NCBI GenBank assembly: GCA_028280415.1
Contig: JANQLV010000053.1
Coordinates: 25,885-89,884, forward strand
Source of the DNA: Saprospiraceae bacterium
GTDB lineage: Bacteria; Bacteroidota; Bacteroidia; Chitinophagales; Saprospiraceae
Length of the DNA: 64,000 bases
Reading direction: 5' to 3'
The notes under the pieces are model-generated. The model was not told the DNA's origin, did no database searches, and worked only from the letters and a program-made list of their open reading frames with translations. Shown here in pieces: positions 44,124-53,252 of this stretch. Position 1 is the first letter of the stretch; the number at the start of each line of letters is the position of its first letter. A program made the position numbers and the translations under genes.

Positions 44124-44735
44124 ATGAAAGCCACACTTCCTTTAAGTCTATTCCTTCTTGTTTTTTCCTTTTTGTGTATTCAAATGACATGTGTTGATAC
44201 GAATAAATCAAGTACGCTGGGTACCGAGATTTGTATCGATAGTACAAAGATAGAGCCTATGCGCGGCTGTCCGCGGAATTATGATCCGGTTTGTGGTTGC
44301 GATGGAAAAACCTATTCCAATATATGTACTGCCGAAAAAAACGGTGTAGTCAAATGGACAAAGGGTGAGTGTGAAGACGAAAAAGATGAATCTACTACTG
44401 CAAAAGACTGCATTGATAAAAGTAAGATATCTTTGCGTCCTTGTCCGGATAATTACGATCCGGTTTGTGGCTGTGATAATAAAACGTATACCAATGCTTG
44501 TAGTGCCGAAGTCCAGGGCCTAACTTCCTGGACCAAAGGAGCCTGTTGTATCGACAAGAGCAAAATATCCAGACGTCCCTGCAAGGAGATTTATCAGCCG
44601 GTCTGTGGTTGTGATGGCAAAACATACGGGAACGAATGTGAAGCTAAAAACCAGGGGCTGACCAGCTGGACCGAAGGTCCCTGTGAGAAGACGAAAAATG
44701 GACAAAAAGGACGCGGGGGATCACAAGGTGGTTAG
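44124..44735 (+). CDS. secreted protein with three Kazal-type serine protease inhibitor domains
   Basis: A 203-residue exported protein. A hydrophobic N-terminal signal is followed by three tandem Kazal domains, each with the pattern CP-x-x-YDPVCGCD-x-KTY-x-N-x-C-x-A then W-T-K/E-G-x-C (about residues 48-86, 97-134 and 140-178), and a basic Gly-rich tail. Kazal domains are canonical inhibitors of serine proteases of the S1 and S8 classes. The gene lies 170 bases after a secreted subtilase on the same strand but behind a terminator, so it is separately transcribed. Whether it inhibits that protease, or foreign proteases, is an inference. Whether Cys23 is lipidated (QMTC) is unclear. Confidence 0.9.
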   Translation: MKATLPLSLFLLVFSFLCIQMTCVDTNKSSTLGTEICIDSTKIEPMRGCPRNYDPVCGCDGKTYSNICTAEKNGVVKWTKGECEDEKDESTTAKDCIDKSKISLRPCPDNYDPVCGCDNKTYTNACSAEVQGLTSWTKGACCIDKSKISRRPCKEIYQPVCGCDGKTYGNECEAKNQGLTSWTEGPCEKTKNGQKGRGGSQGG

Positions 44736-44806
44736 ATAGTATTAGAGGATACGTTTAGCTTTAGCCGTTTATCCATGAATACGGTAGAGCTAAGTCAGAA
44801 AAATCT

Positions 44807-44814
44807 TATCTTTG
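44807..44814 (+). promoter_or_regulatory. -7 promoter element TATCTTTG for the rRNA methyltransferase gene
   Basis: An exact TAnnTTTG match about 30 bases before the chosen start; it argues against the longer reading frame that begins at 44812. Confidence 0.5.
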
Positions 44815-44844
44815 CGCCTTTCTCGATATTCTAATTTTTTTGTG

Positions 44845-46020
44845 TTGAAAAAGATTGTTTTAAAAAAGGGGAAAGAAGCTTCAATTTTGCGTTTTCATCC
44901 CTGGGTATTTTCCGGAGCGATCGCCGAAAAACCTGTAGCGCTTAGAGACGGGGACGTTGTAGAAGTTTACGATACCCGGGATCAATATCTGGCCACCGGA
45001 CATTTTCAGAATGGAAGTATTATGGTGCGCATCTGTTCTTTTGAAAAAGCAAATCTCAAACAGAATTTTTGGAACAGGAAAATTCAGAAAGCTTATTCGC
45101 TTAGACAATCCCTTCATTTAGAACAGTATCAAACCAATTGCTATCGATTGATCCATGGAGAAGGCGATGGCTTACCGGGTTTAATCATTGATATCTACTC
45201 TACAACGGCAGTAATTCAGTGTCATTCTATTGGGATGTACTACGAACGGGAAAAGATAGCGAAGGCACTCCGGCAAGTTTTTGGGGAACAAATCAATTCA
45301 ATTTATGATAAAAGTGCTACTGCACTTCCTACCGATTTTGGAAAAACGGTACAGAATGATTATCTGCTAGGGGCAAGGAAAGACGAGATTGTATTGGAAT
45401 ATGGGCATCAATTTGCAGTGAATTGGATTAGTGGACAAAAAACCGGATTTTTTCTGGATCAGAGAGAAAACCGGAAACTGCTCTCCTCTTATGCCAAAGG
45501 TAGAAAAGTCCTTAATGCTTTTTGCTATTCGGGTGGATTCTCCATATATGCCTTAAAAGCAAAGGCAGAACTGGTTCATTCGGTCGATATTTCCCAAAAA
45601 GCAATTGACCTGACGGAAGAGAATGTAAAACTAAATCAACCTTTTACAGGAAATCATCAATCCTTTACTTCCGATGTAATGGCCTTTATAAAGGATTCAA
45701 CAGAAAATTATGATCTCATGATTGTCGATCCTCCGGCTTTTGCAAAAAGTCTGAAAAAACGCCATAAGGCTGTCCAGGGCTATAAACGACTGAATAGCCT
45801 TGCTTTACAAAAAATAGCCAGAGATGGGATATTATTTACCTTTTCCTGTTCACAGGTAGTTGATGAAAAATTATTTTATAACACTATTGTAGCCGCGGCA
45901 ATTGAAGCAAAACGCAAAGTCAGAGTATTACACCGTTTGACGCAGCCAGCAGATCATCCCGTCAGTTTGTTTCATCCCGAAGGTTCTTATTTAAAAGGCC
46001 TGGTACTTTTTGTAGAGTAG
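44845..46020 (+). CDS. class I rRNA large-subunit methyltransferase (RlmI family)
   Basis: A SAM-dependent m5C methyltransferase that acts on 23S rRNA in E. coli (RlmI/YccW). An N-terminal PUA domain (ILRFHPWVFSGAI ... GDVVEVYD) precedes the EEHUB-like and catalytic domains: YGHQFAVNWISGQKTGFFLDQRENR, the SAM-binding VLNAFCYSGGFSIYAL and the catalytic IVDPPAFAKS, plus FSCSQVVDEKLF. Members begin with MKKIVLKKG, which fits TTG at 44845 (a GTG sits one codon upstream). About 391 residues. The next genes (GNAT, VOC) follow on the same strand. Confidence 0.9.
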   Translation: MKKIVLKKGKEASILRFHPWVFSGAIAEKPVALRDGDVVEVYDTRDQYLATGHFQNGSIMVRICSFEKANLKQNFWNRKIQKAYSLRQSLHLEQYQTNCYRLIHGEGDGLPGLIIDIYSTTAVIQCHSIGMYYEREKIAKALRQVFGEQINSIYDKSATALPTDFGKTVQNDYLLGARKDEIVLEYGHQFAVNWISGQKTGFFLDQRENRKLLSSYAKGRKVLNAFCYSGGFSIYALKAKAELVHSVDISQKAIDLTEENVKLNQPFTGNHQSFTSDVMAFIKDSTENYDLMIVDPPAFAKSLKKRHKAVQGYKRLNSLALQKIARDGILFTFSCSQVVDEKLFYNTIVAAAIEAKRKVRVLHRLTQPADHPVSLFHPEGSYLKGLVLFVE

Positions 46021-46085
46021 GATAAACGACTGGAAAGGTAGATTAAATCCTGTTTGCAGTCACTCTACCAAACATAGCATTAAAC

Positions 46086-46622
46086 ATGATACTTCAACCC
46101 GTCAATGCTGATCAAATTAAACCATTACAAGCGATTTGTAATTTGGCTTATGCCCAAAGCTTTGCAGATCATTGGGAGCAAAATGGGCTCGAGCTTTATC
46201 TGGAAGATCAATTCGGTACAAAACGCTTAATCCAGGATTTAGCCGACCCTCTAATTGCCTACTATCTGATCAAATACGAAGAAAAGATCGCCGGTTTTAT
46301 AAAAATAAAACTGGAAGCCGCTTTAGACGGATTTGAAACCACAAAAACAGCCGAGCTGGAAAAATTTTATATTCTCCAGGAATATAAAGGTTTAGGCATT
46401 GGTAAAACAGCTTTGAGAATGCTCATGCAGTTTCTGGCCGGATTACAAAAAATGCAGCTCTTTCTTTGCGTCATTGATACCAACCATACCGCCATTGCTT
46501 TTTATAAAAAAATGGGATTCAAATTTCATAGCAAAACAGAACTGGATGCCCGGTATTTTAAAAAAGAACTCAAAGGTATGCATCGAATGATTGTAAATCT
46601 ATCTCCGTTAAAAATCAAATGA
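46086..46622 (+). CDS. GNAT-family N-acetyltransferase
   Basis: A 178-residue acetyltransferase. The acetyl-CoA-binding motif A is LEKFYILQEYKGLGIGKTALRMLMQFL (Q/R-x-x-G-x-G/A reads YKGLGIGK), followed by motif B (AIAFYKKMGF). The substrate is unknown. Its stop overlaps the start of the next gene (ATGA), indicating coupling with the VOC-family protein. Confidence 0.88.
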   Translation: MILQPVNADQIKPLQAICNLAYAQSFADHWEQNGLELYLEDQFGTKRLIQDLADPLIAYYLIKYEEKIAGFIKIKLEAALDGFETTKTAELEKFYILQEYKGLGIGKTALRMLMQFLAGLQKMQLFLCVIDTNHTAIAFYKKMGFKFHSKTELDARYFKKELKGMHRMIVNLSPLKIK

Positions 46623-46987
46623 AAACAAAATTACTCAATATTACCCCGGTCCTGCCCAGTGCCAATATCAGCAGGGATGTAGAATGGTATCAAAAAAAAG
46701 TGGGCTTTGAACTTCGGCATCAAGATGAAATGTATGCGGTCCTTAAGAGAGAAAACCTCTGGCTGCACTTGCAATGGCATGCCGATACCGAAGCAGATCC
46801 CCTGCTAGGTGGTTCGGTGATCAAGATTTTCGTAGAAAATATCCTTCCGCTATTTGAGGAACTGGTTGAGCGTGGAACAGTAAATGCCGAAAAACTGAGA
46901 AACCAAACTCCCTGGAATACCCGGGAGTTTGGTTTTTATGATCTAAATAAGAATGCAATCTTTTTTGTCGAGGACCTTCCGGCCTAG
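46619..46987 (+). CDS. glyoxalase/bleomycin-resistance (VOC) superfamily protein
   Basis: A 122-residue single-module VOC protein (VLPSANISRDVEWYQKKVGFEL ... REFGFYDLNKNAIFFVED), similar to bleomycin-resistance-like antibiotic-binding proteins. Metal-ligand positions are only partly recognisable, so it may sequester rather than convert its ligand. It overlaps the GNAT gene by 4 bases and, convergently, the PorE-like gene by 4 bases. Confidence 0.85.
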   Translation: MKTKLLNITPVLPSANISRDVEWYQKKVGFELRHQDEMYAVLKRENLWLHLQWHADTEADPLLGGSVIKIFVENILPLFEELVERGTVNAEKLRNQTPWNTREFGFYDLNKNAIFFVEDLPA

Positions 46988-49371
46988 AACGGACAGCCTA
47001 CGCATACATCAATTCTGGTATTCGGATTCGGCTTTGATTTTTCAATAAAATCAGCGTCTCCGATTTTTCCAAGCACTCTGAATTCGGTACGGCGGTTCAT
47101 TTGATGCTCCTGTTCGCTACAGGGAATCAGATTTTTACAATTATTCACATTCACCGTTTCGCCATATCCTACCGGTACCAGCCGATCCCGGGAAACTCCT
47201 TTATTAGTCAGCCAGCGAATGACGGATTCCGCACGACGCTGTGATAGTCGGCGATTATAGCGATGTGATCCGCGCGAATCGGTATGTGAACCGATCTCTA
47301 CAACATATTCCGGATTATCTATCAGCATTTCCAGTAAACGTTCCAACTCCGGCACTGCATCTTCCCGGATAAAGGATTGATTGAAATCATAGTATATGTG
47401 GACGAGATAAGTAATTGGATCGCCAATATTATTATTAACATTATTGGGTCCCATGTCCTGTCCCGTGCGATTGGTCAAATCATTGGGATCAGTTGGATCA
47501 TCAACATTCGAAGGATTTATGTTTACAATTGGTTCGTCCGTCTCGATTGGGTGCAAATTCAGGTTTACCTGTAAAGTCATCGACTCTGTCAAGCCACGGG
47601 TACACTGATCTGTTGCCTTGGCCGCCAGGAATTTATCTTTTGTTCCTTTTACAGTATAACAACAATCTTCTTTTAATTCGAATGAAAAGACCCCGGTATC
47701 ATCCGTTACTACGGTCTGTTCTTCATCTCCGCAATCATTGATAAGCGTGATTTCCACTCCCTCCAGCGGTAATAAAGTCAAAGCATTAAAGGCCGCCCCT
47801 TCCAGTTTAAACTCGATTGATTTATTCAAAGGAATTTCCACTAATACCTCTTCCCCGATTGCAATTTCTTTGGTGCATCCTTCTTCGGAATTACTGTCAT
47901 ACTCTTCTTTACTGGCAGTAAAGGTACAGCAGACATTCATCTTTTGATCAAAAGTTACATAACCATCTGCAGCCGTTGTCATAGTATCACCGGAACAAGC
48001 ATTGATGACCATTGCTCCTTCGATCGGTTCTTTCGTTTTTTCATCAAAAACCAAAACTTTCACAGGAGAAGCCATTTTGCGGAAAGCATAGATATCATCC
48101 CGTCCCACTCCGCCATCCCGGTCGGAGGACAAATAACCACAAGTACCTTCTTCGTTGAAAACTATTCCAAAATCATCGGAAATAGTATTCATTGGATAAC
48201 CCAAGTTTTCGATTGAGCCCCATTCGCCACCTTCTTTTTGTTCCATGTAGTATATATCCAGTCCCCCCAGACCAATATGTCCGTCAGAGGAAAAATACAT
48301 CCGTTGCGTACCGCTGTGGAAATAAGGAAAAATCTCGTTTCCTTCGGTGTTAATAGAAGGCCCCATATTCATCGGAGGGCCCCAGCGTCCATCCTCTTTT
48401 TCGGAATAATACAAATCCATTCCGCCAAAACCACCCGGCATATCCGAGCTAAAATAAAGGGTCTTTCCATCCAGCGAAAGCGTGGGGTGTGCTACGGAAT
48501 ACTCGTCAGAATTGAAAGGCAAGCTATTGAGTTCATTTACTTTTCGTTCCTCTCCTAATTCTCCGTAATATACTTTCAGTTTTACAATACCTTCATCACT
48601 TTTACCAACTTTGCCTTCATTATAATTATTTCTGGTAAAATAAATTGTTTTCTGATCGCTGGAAAAAGTCACCGCCGCATCGTGATATTTGGAATTCAAA
48701 TCTTTTGAAAACTTTTCGGGCTGATTATATGTTTGCTCGCCGCAGGGATCATCCCGGTCTACCGGTTCTGCTTTAACATAAAATAATTCCAGAAAGGGAT
48801 TTCCGGTCCAACCATGTTTGCGCTTGATCGCTGTTCCCTTATCTCGCTCTGTTGCGAAAATCAAACCTTCTTCGTAAAACATCGGACTGAAATCGTCTAC
48901 ATTGGAATTAAAGGCTACATTCTGGATATCGTATATGCCTGCATTTTTCGTTCTCAATTCTTGCTCGTAATCACAAGCTTGCAAAAGAAACTGTCCGCGT
49001 ACATCTCCGGGAGCTTCTTCCACATATTTTTGATACCATTCTTTCGCCAGATCGCATTTGCCATTGCGTTGTAGCATTTGACCATAATACAATTTGTGCT
49101 TGGCTTTAGATTCCGGAAGGCGAACCACCTGCCCGTACCAGTACTCTGCATTTTCAGTATCGTTTACTTTTCTGTAACATTCAGCAATATTCATCTTTGC
49201 TACAGAGTCATCTCCTTTTTGTAATATTTCATTATAAATCTGGATAGCATCCTGATAGTTGAGCGCATCCATGAATTGTTGAGCCCGTTTCATTTTGGAA
49301 AATTGAGCGAAGGAGGCATTGCAGGCAAGTGCTGCTACAAGTGTTGAGAATATCAGTTTTTTAATATTCAT
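46984..49371 (-). CDS. PorE-like TPR/PD40/CRD/OmpA envelope protein
   Basis: A 795-residue envelope protein with the PorE layout: signal peptide (to about NASFAQ), TPR repeats (25-130), PD40 propeller (HPTLSLDGKTLYFSSDMPGGFGGMDLYYS; RMYFSSDGHIGLGGLDIYYM; CGYLSSDRDGGVGRDDIYAF), two carboxypeptidase-regulatory-like domains, and an OmpA-like peptidoglycan-binding domain (IYYDFNQSFIREDAVPELE; IGSHTDSRGSHRYNRRLSQRRAESV). PorE tethers the T9SS PorK/N ring to peptidoglycan in Porphyromonas; here the gene is downstream of a SprF-like and a type B-sorted gene, so it may serve that specific substrate. It is a paralogue of the SPOR-ending protein at 36.2-38.7 kb. Confidence 0.88.
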   Translation of the reverse strand: MNIKKLIFSTLVAALACNASFAQFSKMKRAQQFMDALNYQDAIQIYNEILQKGDDSVAKMNIAECYRKVNDTENAEYWYGQVVRLPESKAKHKLYYGQMLQRNGKCDLAKEWYQKYVEEAPGDVRGQFLLQACDYEQELRTKNAGIYDIQNVAFNSNVDDFSPMFYEEGLIFATERDKGTAIKRKHGWTGNPFLELFYVKAEPVDRDDPCGEQTYNQPEKFSKDLNSKYHDAAVTFSSDQKTIYFTRNNYNEGKVGKSDEGIVKLKVYYGELGEERKVNELNSLPFNSDEYSVAHPTLSLDGKTLYFSSDMPGGFGGMDLYYSEKEDGRWGPPMNMGPSINTEGNEIFPYFHSGTQRMYFSSDGHIGLGGLDIYYMEQKEGGEWGSIENLGYPMNTISDDFGIVFNEEGTCGYLSSDRDGGVGRDDIYAFRKMASPVKVLVFDEKTKEPIEGAMVINACSGDTMTTAADGYVTFDQKMNVCCTFTASKEEYDSNSEEGCTKEIAIGEEVLVEIPLNKSIEFKLEGAAFNALTLLPLEGVEITLINDCGDEEQTVVTDDTGVFSFELKEDCCYTVKGTKDKFLAAKATDQCTRGLTESMTLQVNLNLHPIETDEPIVNINPSNVDDPTDPNDLTNRTGQDMGPNNVNNNIGDPITYLVHIYYDFNQSFIREDAVPELERLLEMLIDNPEYVVEIGSHTDSRGSHRYNRRLSQRRAESVIRWLTNKGVSRDRLVPVGYGETVNVNNCKNLIPCSEQEHQMNRRTEFRVLGKIGDADFIEKSKPNPNTRIDVCVGCPF

Positions 49372-49426
49372 TGCATATAGTTTTTAAATGGTCGCTACTG
49401 ATAAATTTTGGTTGCGAATTATAATT

Positions 49427-50422
49427 TTAAAAATAACGAGGTGTAACTGCCTGTTTGGTGATATAATCAAACTCATAGCTCAGCATCACTTCAAAGGACC
49501 CCTGGGCAGGAGTTTGTAATCTTGTCAAAGTATAATCATAAGCGGCTCCAATACGCAATCCGTTGGATAAGTAATAAGCAGCCCAGAAATCTACAGAATC
49601 AAAAGAACTGGAATCATCGGTAATCGCTTCTACAGCAGATCTGAAGGAAACACCAACCCAAAGCGTTTGATAAAACATAAAAGACATATCGATATCAAAC
49701 TCGGTAGGTGCGCCAATATTTTGATAAGCTTCATCTTTGTTAAAGCTACTTAATAAACCTACACTTTTAACCAGTAAAGAGGGTTTGAAAATAACCGCAT
49801 CTCCTCTGACCGGAATAGCTGCTCCGGCACTGAAAAAATAATGACGATATTGCTTGGCCCACTGTGGAGAATTGATATTTTCTTCTCTCAGGTCATATTC
49901 AATCAAATGCGGGACCCCCAATCCCAAATACATCTTATCAGAGTAAAAATAAATACCGGCTCCAAAATTAGGATTTAAGTAATTAGGCGACATTTCCGAA
50001 AAAGCATCATCAGCAACATTTTCAAGGGATAGTTTTGACCAGTCGGCACGCCAGTTTAATATTCCTCCCTGTACTCCAACCGATAAACGGTACTTTCCAA
50101 AAGGGATTCGATAGGCATAACTTACATTCGCAGTAAGCGTATTGGTAGGTCCAATAGCATCATTAACTGCTGTAAAACCCAACCCCACCCGTTCATTTCT
50201 CAATGGAGAATGAATTGAAAAAGTCTGTGTACTTGGTCCTCCCTCGATTCCCCACCATTGGGTACGGTGTAGTAGTGAAATAGCCATATGATCTTTTGAG
50301 CCGGCATAAGCGGGGTTATAGGAAAGGCTATTGAACATGTATTTGGTGAACATAGCGTCCTGTTGCCCATAAGACATGCCACAACAAAAAAATAAAATTA
50401 CCAGTATGTATATTTTTCTCAT
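49427..50422 (-). CDS. PorP/SprF family type IX secretion system membrane protein
   Basis: A 331-residue outer membrane beta-barrel protein. After a signal peptide ending in SYGQQ, the family hallmark PxxxTKYMFNxLxYNPAYAGS reads DAMFTKYMFNSLSYNPAYAGSKD, followed by LLHRTQWWGIEGGPSTQTFSIHSPL, both highly typical of PorP/SprF. SprF-type proteins act with a specific partner adhesin carrying a type B sorting domain; such a gene lies 147 bases upstream on the same strand, and a PorE-like gene 55 bases downstream, forming a three-gene cassette. Confidence 0.95.
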   Translation of the reverse strand: MRKIYILVILFFCCGMSYGQQDAMFTKYMFNSLSYNPAYAGSKDHMAISLLHRTQWWGIEGGPSTQTFSIHSPLRNERVGLGFTAVNDAIGPTNTLTANVSYAYRIPFGKYRLSVGVQGGILNWRADWSKLSLENVADDAFSEMSPNYLNPNFGAGIYFYSDKMYLGLGVPHLIEYDLREENINSPQWAKQYRHYFFSAGAAIPVRGDAVIFKPSLLVKSVGLLSSFNKDEAYQNIGAPTEFDIDMSFMFYQTLWVGVSFRSAVEAITDDSSSFDSVDFWAAYYLSNGLRIGAAYDYTLTRLQTPAQGSFEVMLSYEFDYITKQAVTPRYF

Positions 50423-50569
50423 AATAAATGAATATGCTGGTTATGAAACTATTTAGTATTATGTTGTTCGAGCAGGTTCAAAGTCTTAATCGTCCAAAAA
50501 TAATGCTAGGTTTTACACTGCTTCTATTATTTTTTTAAAGCATTAATATTCAATTTTTTACAAATAGAA

Positions 50570-52882
50570 CTATCGTCCTATATAAACATAACCGCTGCTC
50601 ACTTCTCCTTCCCCGGTATCAAATACGTAGAAATAGGTTCCGTCTGGCAAATCAAACCCCTGCCAGGTTCCATTCCAGTCATTTTGATAATTGGATACTT
50701 CCAAAACCGAATTCCCCCAGCGATTAAAAACATAAAGTGTATGATCCGGGAACTGCTCAAGACCCGTTATTCTGAAATATTCGTTGACTCCATCTCCATT
50801 GGGAGAAAAGGCATTAAATATCTGAAAAGAAGATGGCGGGCAAATCACATTAATCGTCACCGTCGCCGTGTCACAGCCCATCGTATTACACAAGACATAG
50901 GTAATTTGATCCAGCCCACAAAAATCATCGTTCGGCACATAACTAATGGTACAATCCACATTGGAAAAAGCCGTCCCGTTATTGGGCCCAATACCTCCGG
51001 AGGCTACCGGCAAGACAAAGAAATTGGTAATATCAAAATCCGGTGGAATGATATCGTTAAAACAGGCATCTATCAGAAGTGAAGTGTTTTGAGCAGTAGA
51101 GTCAATATCATCAACCGCATCGGGAATATTTGAAGAAATATCATCATCTACCGTAATGATAAATGTAGTGGTATCGCAAATCCCGAAGTCATCGCAGATA
51201 ACGATACAAATGCTGTCCGTACCGAGCATCAGCGGATTAGCCTGAACACAATAGTTTACAGAATCGATGAGGAAATCAATTGCCTCACCTGAATCCTCGG
51301 GACAAATATTTTCGATACTGACAATTGTTCCGGCCAGTTGGGTAGTATCTACGCAATAAACCGGATTAGTGGTCAGCCTGATATTATCTGTTATAATTTC
51401 AGGATCAGGCAGCAACACACAAACTATCGCAAAAGTAGTGTCAATCGCTCCGGTACCATCGGTCAGATATATACAAGCGGTATCTTTTCCGGCTCCAATT
51501 GCTTCGTAGTCCAGGCATATATTTGCCTGATCGACATCGAAGAAAACTTCGCTACCAGAACTGCCTATACATCCGTTTTCAATATTGACGGGCATACCGA
51601 AAAGATTATCTGTATCCCAATCACAAAACGTTTCTGTTTCATTGATATATAAAGTATCGAAAAAGAAATTAGGCCCTGTATCGCGAACTGTGACCGACCA
51701 GATAGTAGTATCACAATTATTCATATCATCACAGACAATGAAACATCCTTCCTCCGTTCCCAGGCCACCAATTCCCGTATAATTAACACAATAATTGGCT
51801 TCATCAATTACAAAATTGACATAGGTCCCGGAAATGTCTTCACAGCTATTATAAATAGTATCGACATTCCCCGGAAAAATGCTAATATCCGCACACCATT
51901 GTACGGACTCTCCAACAAAGATAGTATCGAACAATTCCTGTACACCTAATTGAGATAAAGCACTGACAATCAAATAAGTAGTATCACAAAAGCCAAAAAC
52001 ATCACATGCGACGATGCAGGCAGTATCTGTACCTACGGAAACGCCGGTATACATTATACAGGAGTCCATATTTACTGGCTGAAAATCAACTTTCGAGGAA
52101 GGGCACAAATTTGCAACCGTGCTAATTGCCCCTGGAAGTTCACTGAAGTCCAGGCAGGTTACCTCAGAATTTCCTATGAAAACATTGCCCAGATTTAAAG
52201 TTTCTGTTTGAACGCAACTCGTTGCAATAAGCGCTGTATCGCTGACTCCGGTAGCGCTTTCAGTGACAATCAACTGGGTAGTCCCGGAATTAATAAAAAT
52301 TCTGGTGCCCTGTGGAGTGATTAGATCGGATCGAATGAGTATGTTTTCCACCCCAATGGCAAGTGCAAAAATACTCATGTCACTGTATACAAAACCCGAA
52401 AAGCCACCACTTATGGTTTGATCTACCGGATTCAAGACCCAATTACCTAATGGATCCCAGACATTCATACTGTCCACTAATTCTCCTATATTGTTAAAAG
52501 GTGTGGAAAAGGTAGATCCGTCAATCGACCAGCTTTGTAAAATATAGGGCCCAATAGTACCTTGCCCAAACAGGTTGGTATAGCTGTAGACATTAGACGT
52601 ATCATTATCACAACCGGCTATCCCATTAACGTAAGCCTGTCCATTAGCCGTGATTTGATAGTTGCTGATATCATCGATCGGAATCCCCATGCATACTTCG
52701 GCCATCCCCGCACAGTCATTCAAATCGAATAGAAGCGTATCCGGCAGATTCAGAAAGGTCAAAGGGGGAAGAAAATAATCATTCTCTGTCCATTCCGTGT
52801 TCGTTCGTCCAGCCAATTCCTGAGGTGCGGCCACTACCATAAAAAGTAAAAAAGCGAAACACTGTAAAAATATTTCTCTCAT
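50570..52882 (-). CDS. large secreted protein with type B T9SS (gliding-motility-associated) sorting domain
   Basis: A 770-residue extracellular protein. The signal peptide (MREIFLQCFAFLLFMVVAAPQELA) is followed by several beta-sandwich modules of about 80 residues, each with the pattern CIV-C-DDxxxCDTT (for example DTACIVACDVFGFCDTT and DSICIVICDDFGICDTT), suggestive of Ig-like repeats, then a cadherin-like module (VDDIDSTAQNTSLLIDACFNDIIP ... CGLDQITYVLCNTMGCDTATVTI), and a C-terminal type B sorting domain (FNAFSPNGDGVNEYFRI; LYVFNRWGNSVLE; WNGTWQGFDLPDGTYFYVF). It is upstream of sprF- and porE-like genes, so a surface adhesin role is likely. Confidence 0.92.
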   Translation of the reverse strand: MREIFLQCFAFLLFMVVAAPQELAGRTNTEWTENDYFLPPLTFLNLPDTLLFDLNDCAGMAEVCMGIPIDDISNYQITANGQAYVNGIAGCDNDTSNVYSYTNLFGQGTIGPYILQSWSIDGSTFSTPFNNIGELVDSMNVWDPLGNWVLNPVDQTISGGFSGFVYSDMSIFALAIGVENILIRSDLITPQGTRIFINSGTTQLIVTESATGVSDTALIATSCVQTETLNLGNVFIGNSEVTCLDFSELPGAISTVANLCPSSKVDFQPVNMDSCIMYTGVSVGTDTACIVACDVFGFCDTTYLIVSALSQLGVQELFDTIFVGESVQWCADISIFPGNVDTIYNSCEDISGTYVNFVIDEANYCVNYTGIGGLGTEEGCFIVCDDMNNCDTTIWSVTVRDTGPNFFFDTLYINETETFCDWDTDNLFGMPVNIENGCIGSSGSEVFFDVDQANICLDYEAIGAGKDTACIYLTDGTGAIDTTFAIVCVLLPDPEIITDNIRLTTNPVYCVDTTQLAGTIVSIENICPEDSGEAIDFLIDSVNYCVQANPLMLGTDSICIVICDDFGICDTTTFIITVDDDISSNIPDAVDDIDSTAQNTSLLIDACFNDIIPPDFDITNFFVLPVASGGIGPNNGTAFSNVDCTISYVPNDDFCGLDQITYVLCNTMGCDTATVTINVICPPSSFQIFNAFSPNGDGVNEYFRITGLEQFPDHTLYVFNRWGNSVLEVSNYQNDWNGTWQGFDLPDGTYFYVFDTGEGEVSSGYVYIGR

Positions 52883-53252
52883 GCTGTTTGTATTTGAACT
52901 AAGTTCATGCTTTCTAACACAAAGTCGATAGCAATTAAAAGGAAAAATATCAGTAGATTGGGCGCTATAGTAAGTCTAGTTAAAGGGTATTGAAATACCT
53001 TTTACGTCAATAAGAAAATACCGAAAACCATGCCAATTACATTAAAATAATCCTTTATGTGGAGCTATTTTTAACTACACAATTAAGCCGAAAATCAACT
53101 TGTTTGAAAATTGTTATAAATTATAATTTTTTATCTATATTTTAATTTAACAATCAATATATTAAACATTTTTAAATAGATAATTTTAACATTACTTCTG
53201 CAAAAGCATTGCCAATTAATAAAACGTTAAATAAAAAATTCGAAAAAAAAAC
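52883..53252. other. very AT-rich divergent intergenic region
   Basis: 370 bases between divergent genes, about 75-80% AT on its right half. No coding pattern; probably promoters for the type B-sorted protein (minus) and the MOSC protein (plus), with possible bent DNA. Nothing else seen. Confidence 0.5.
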
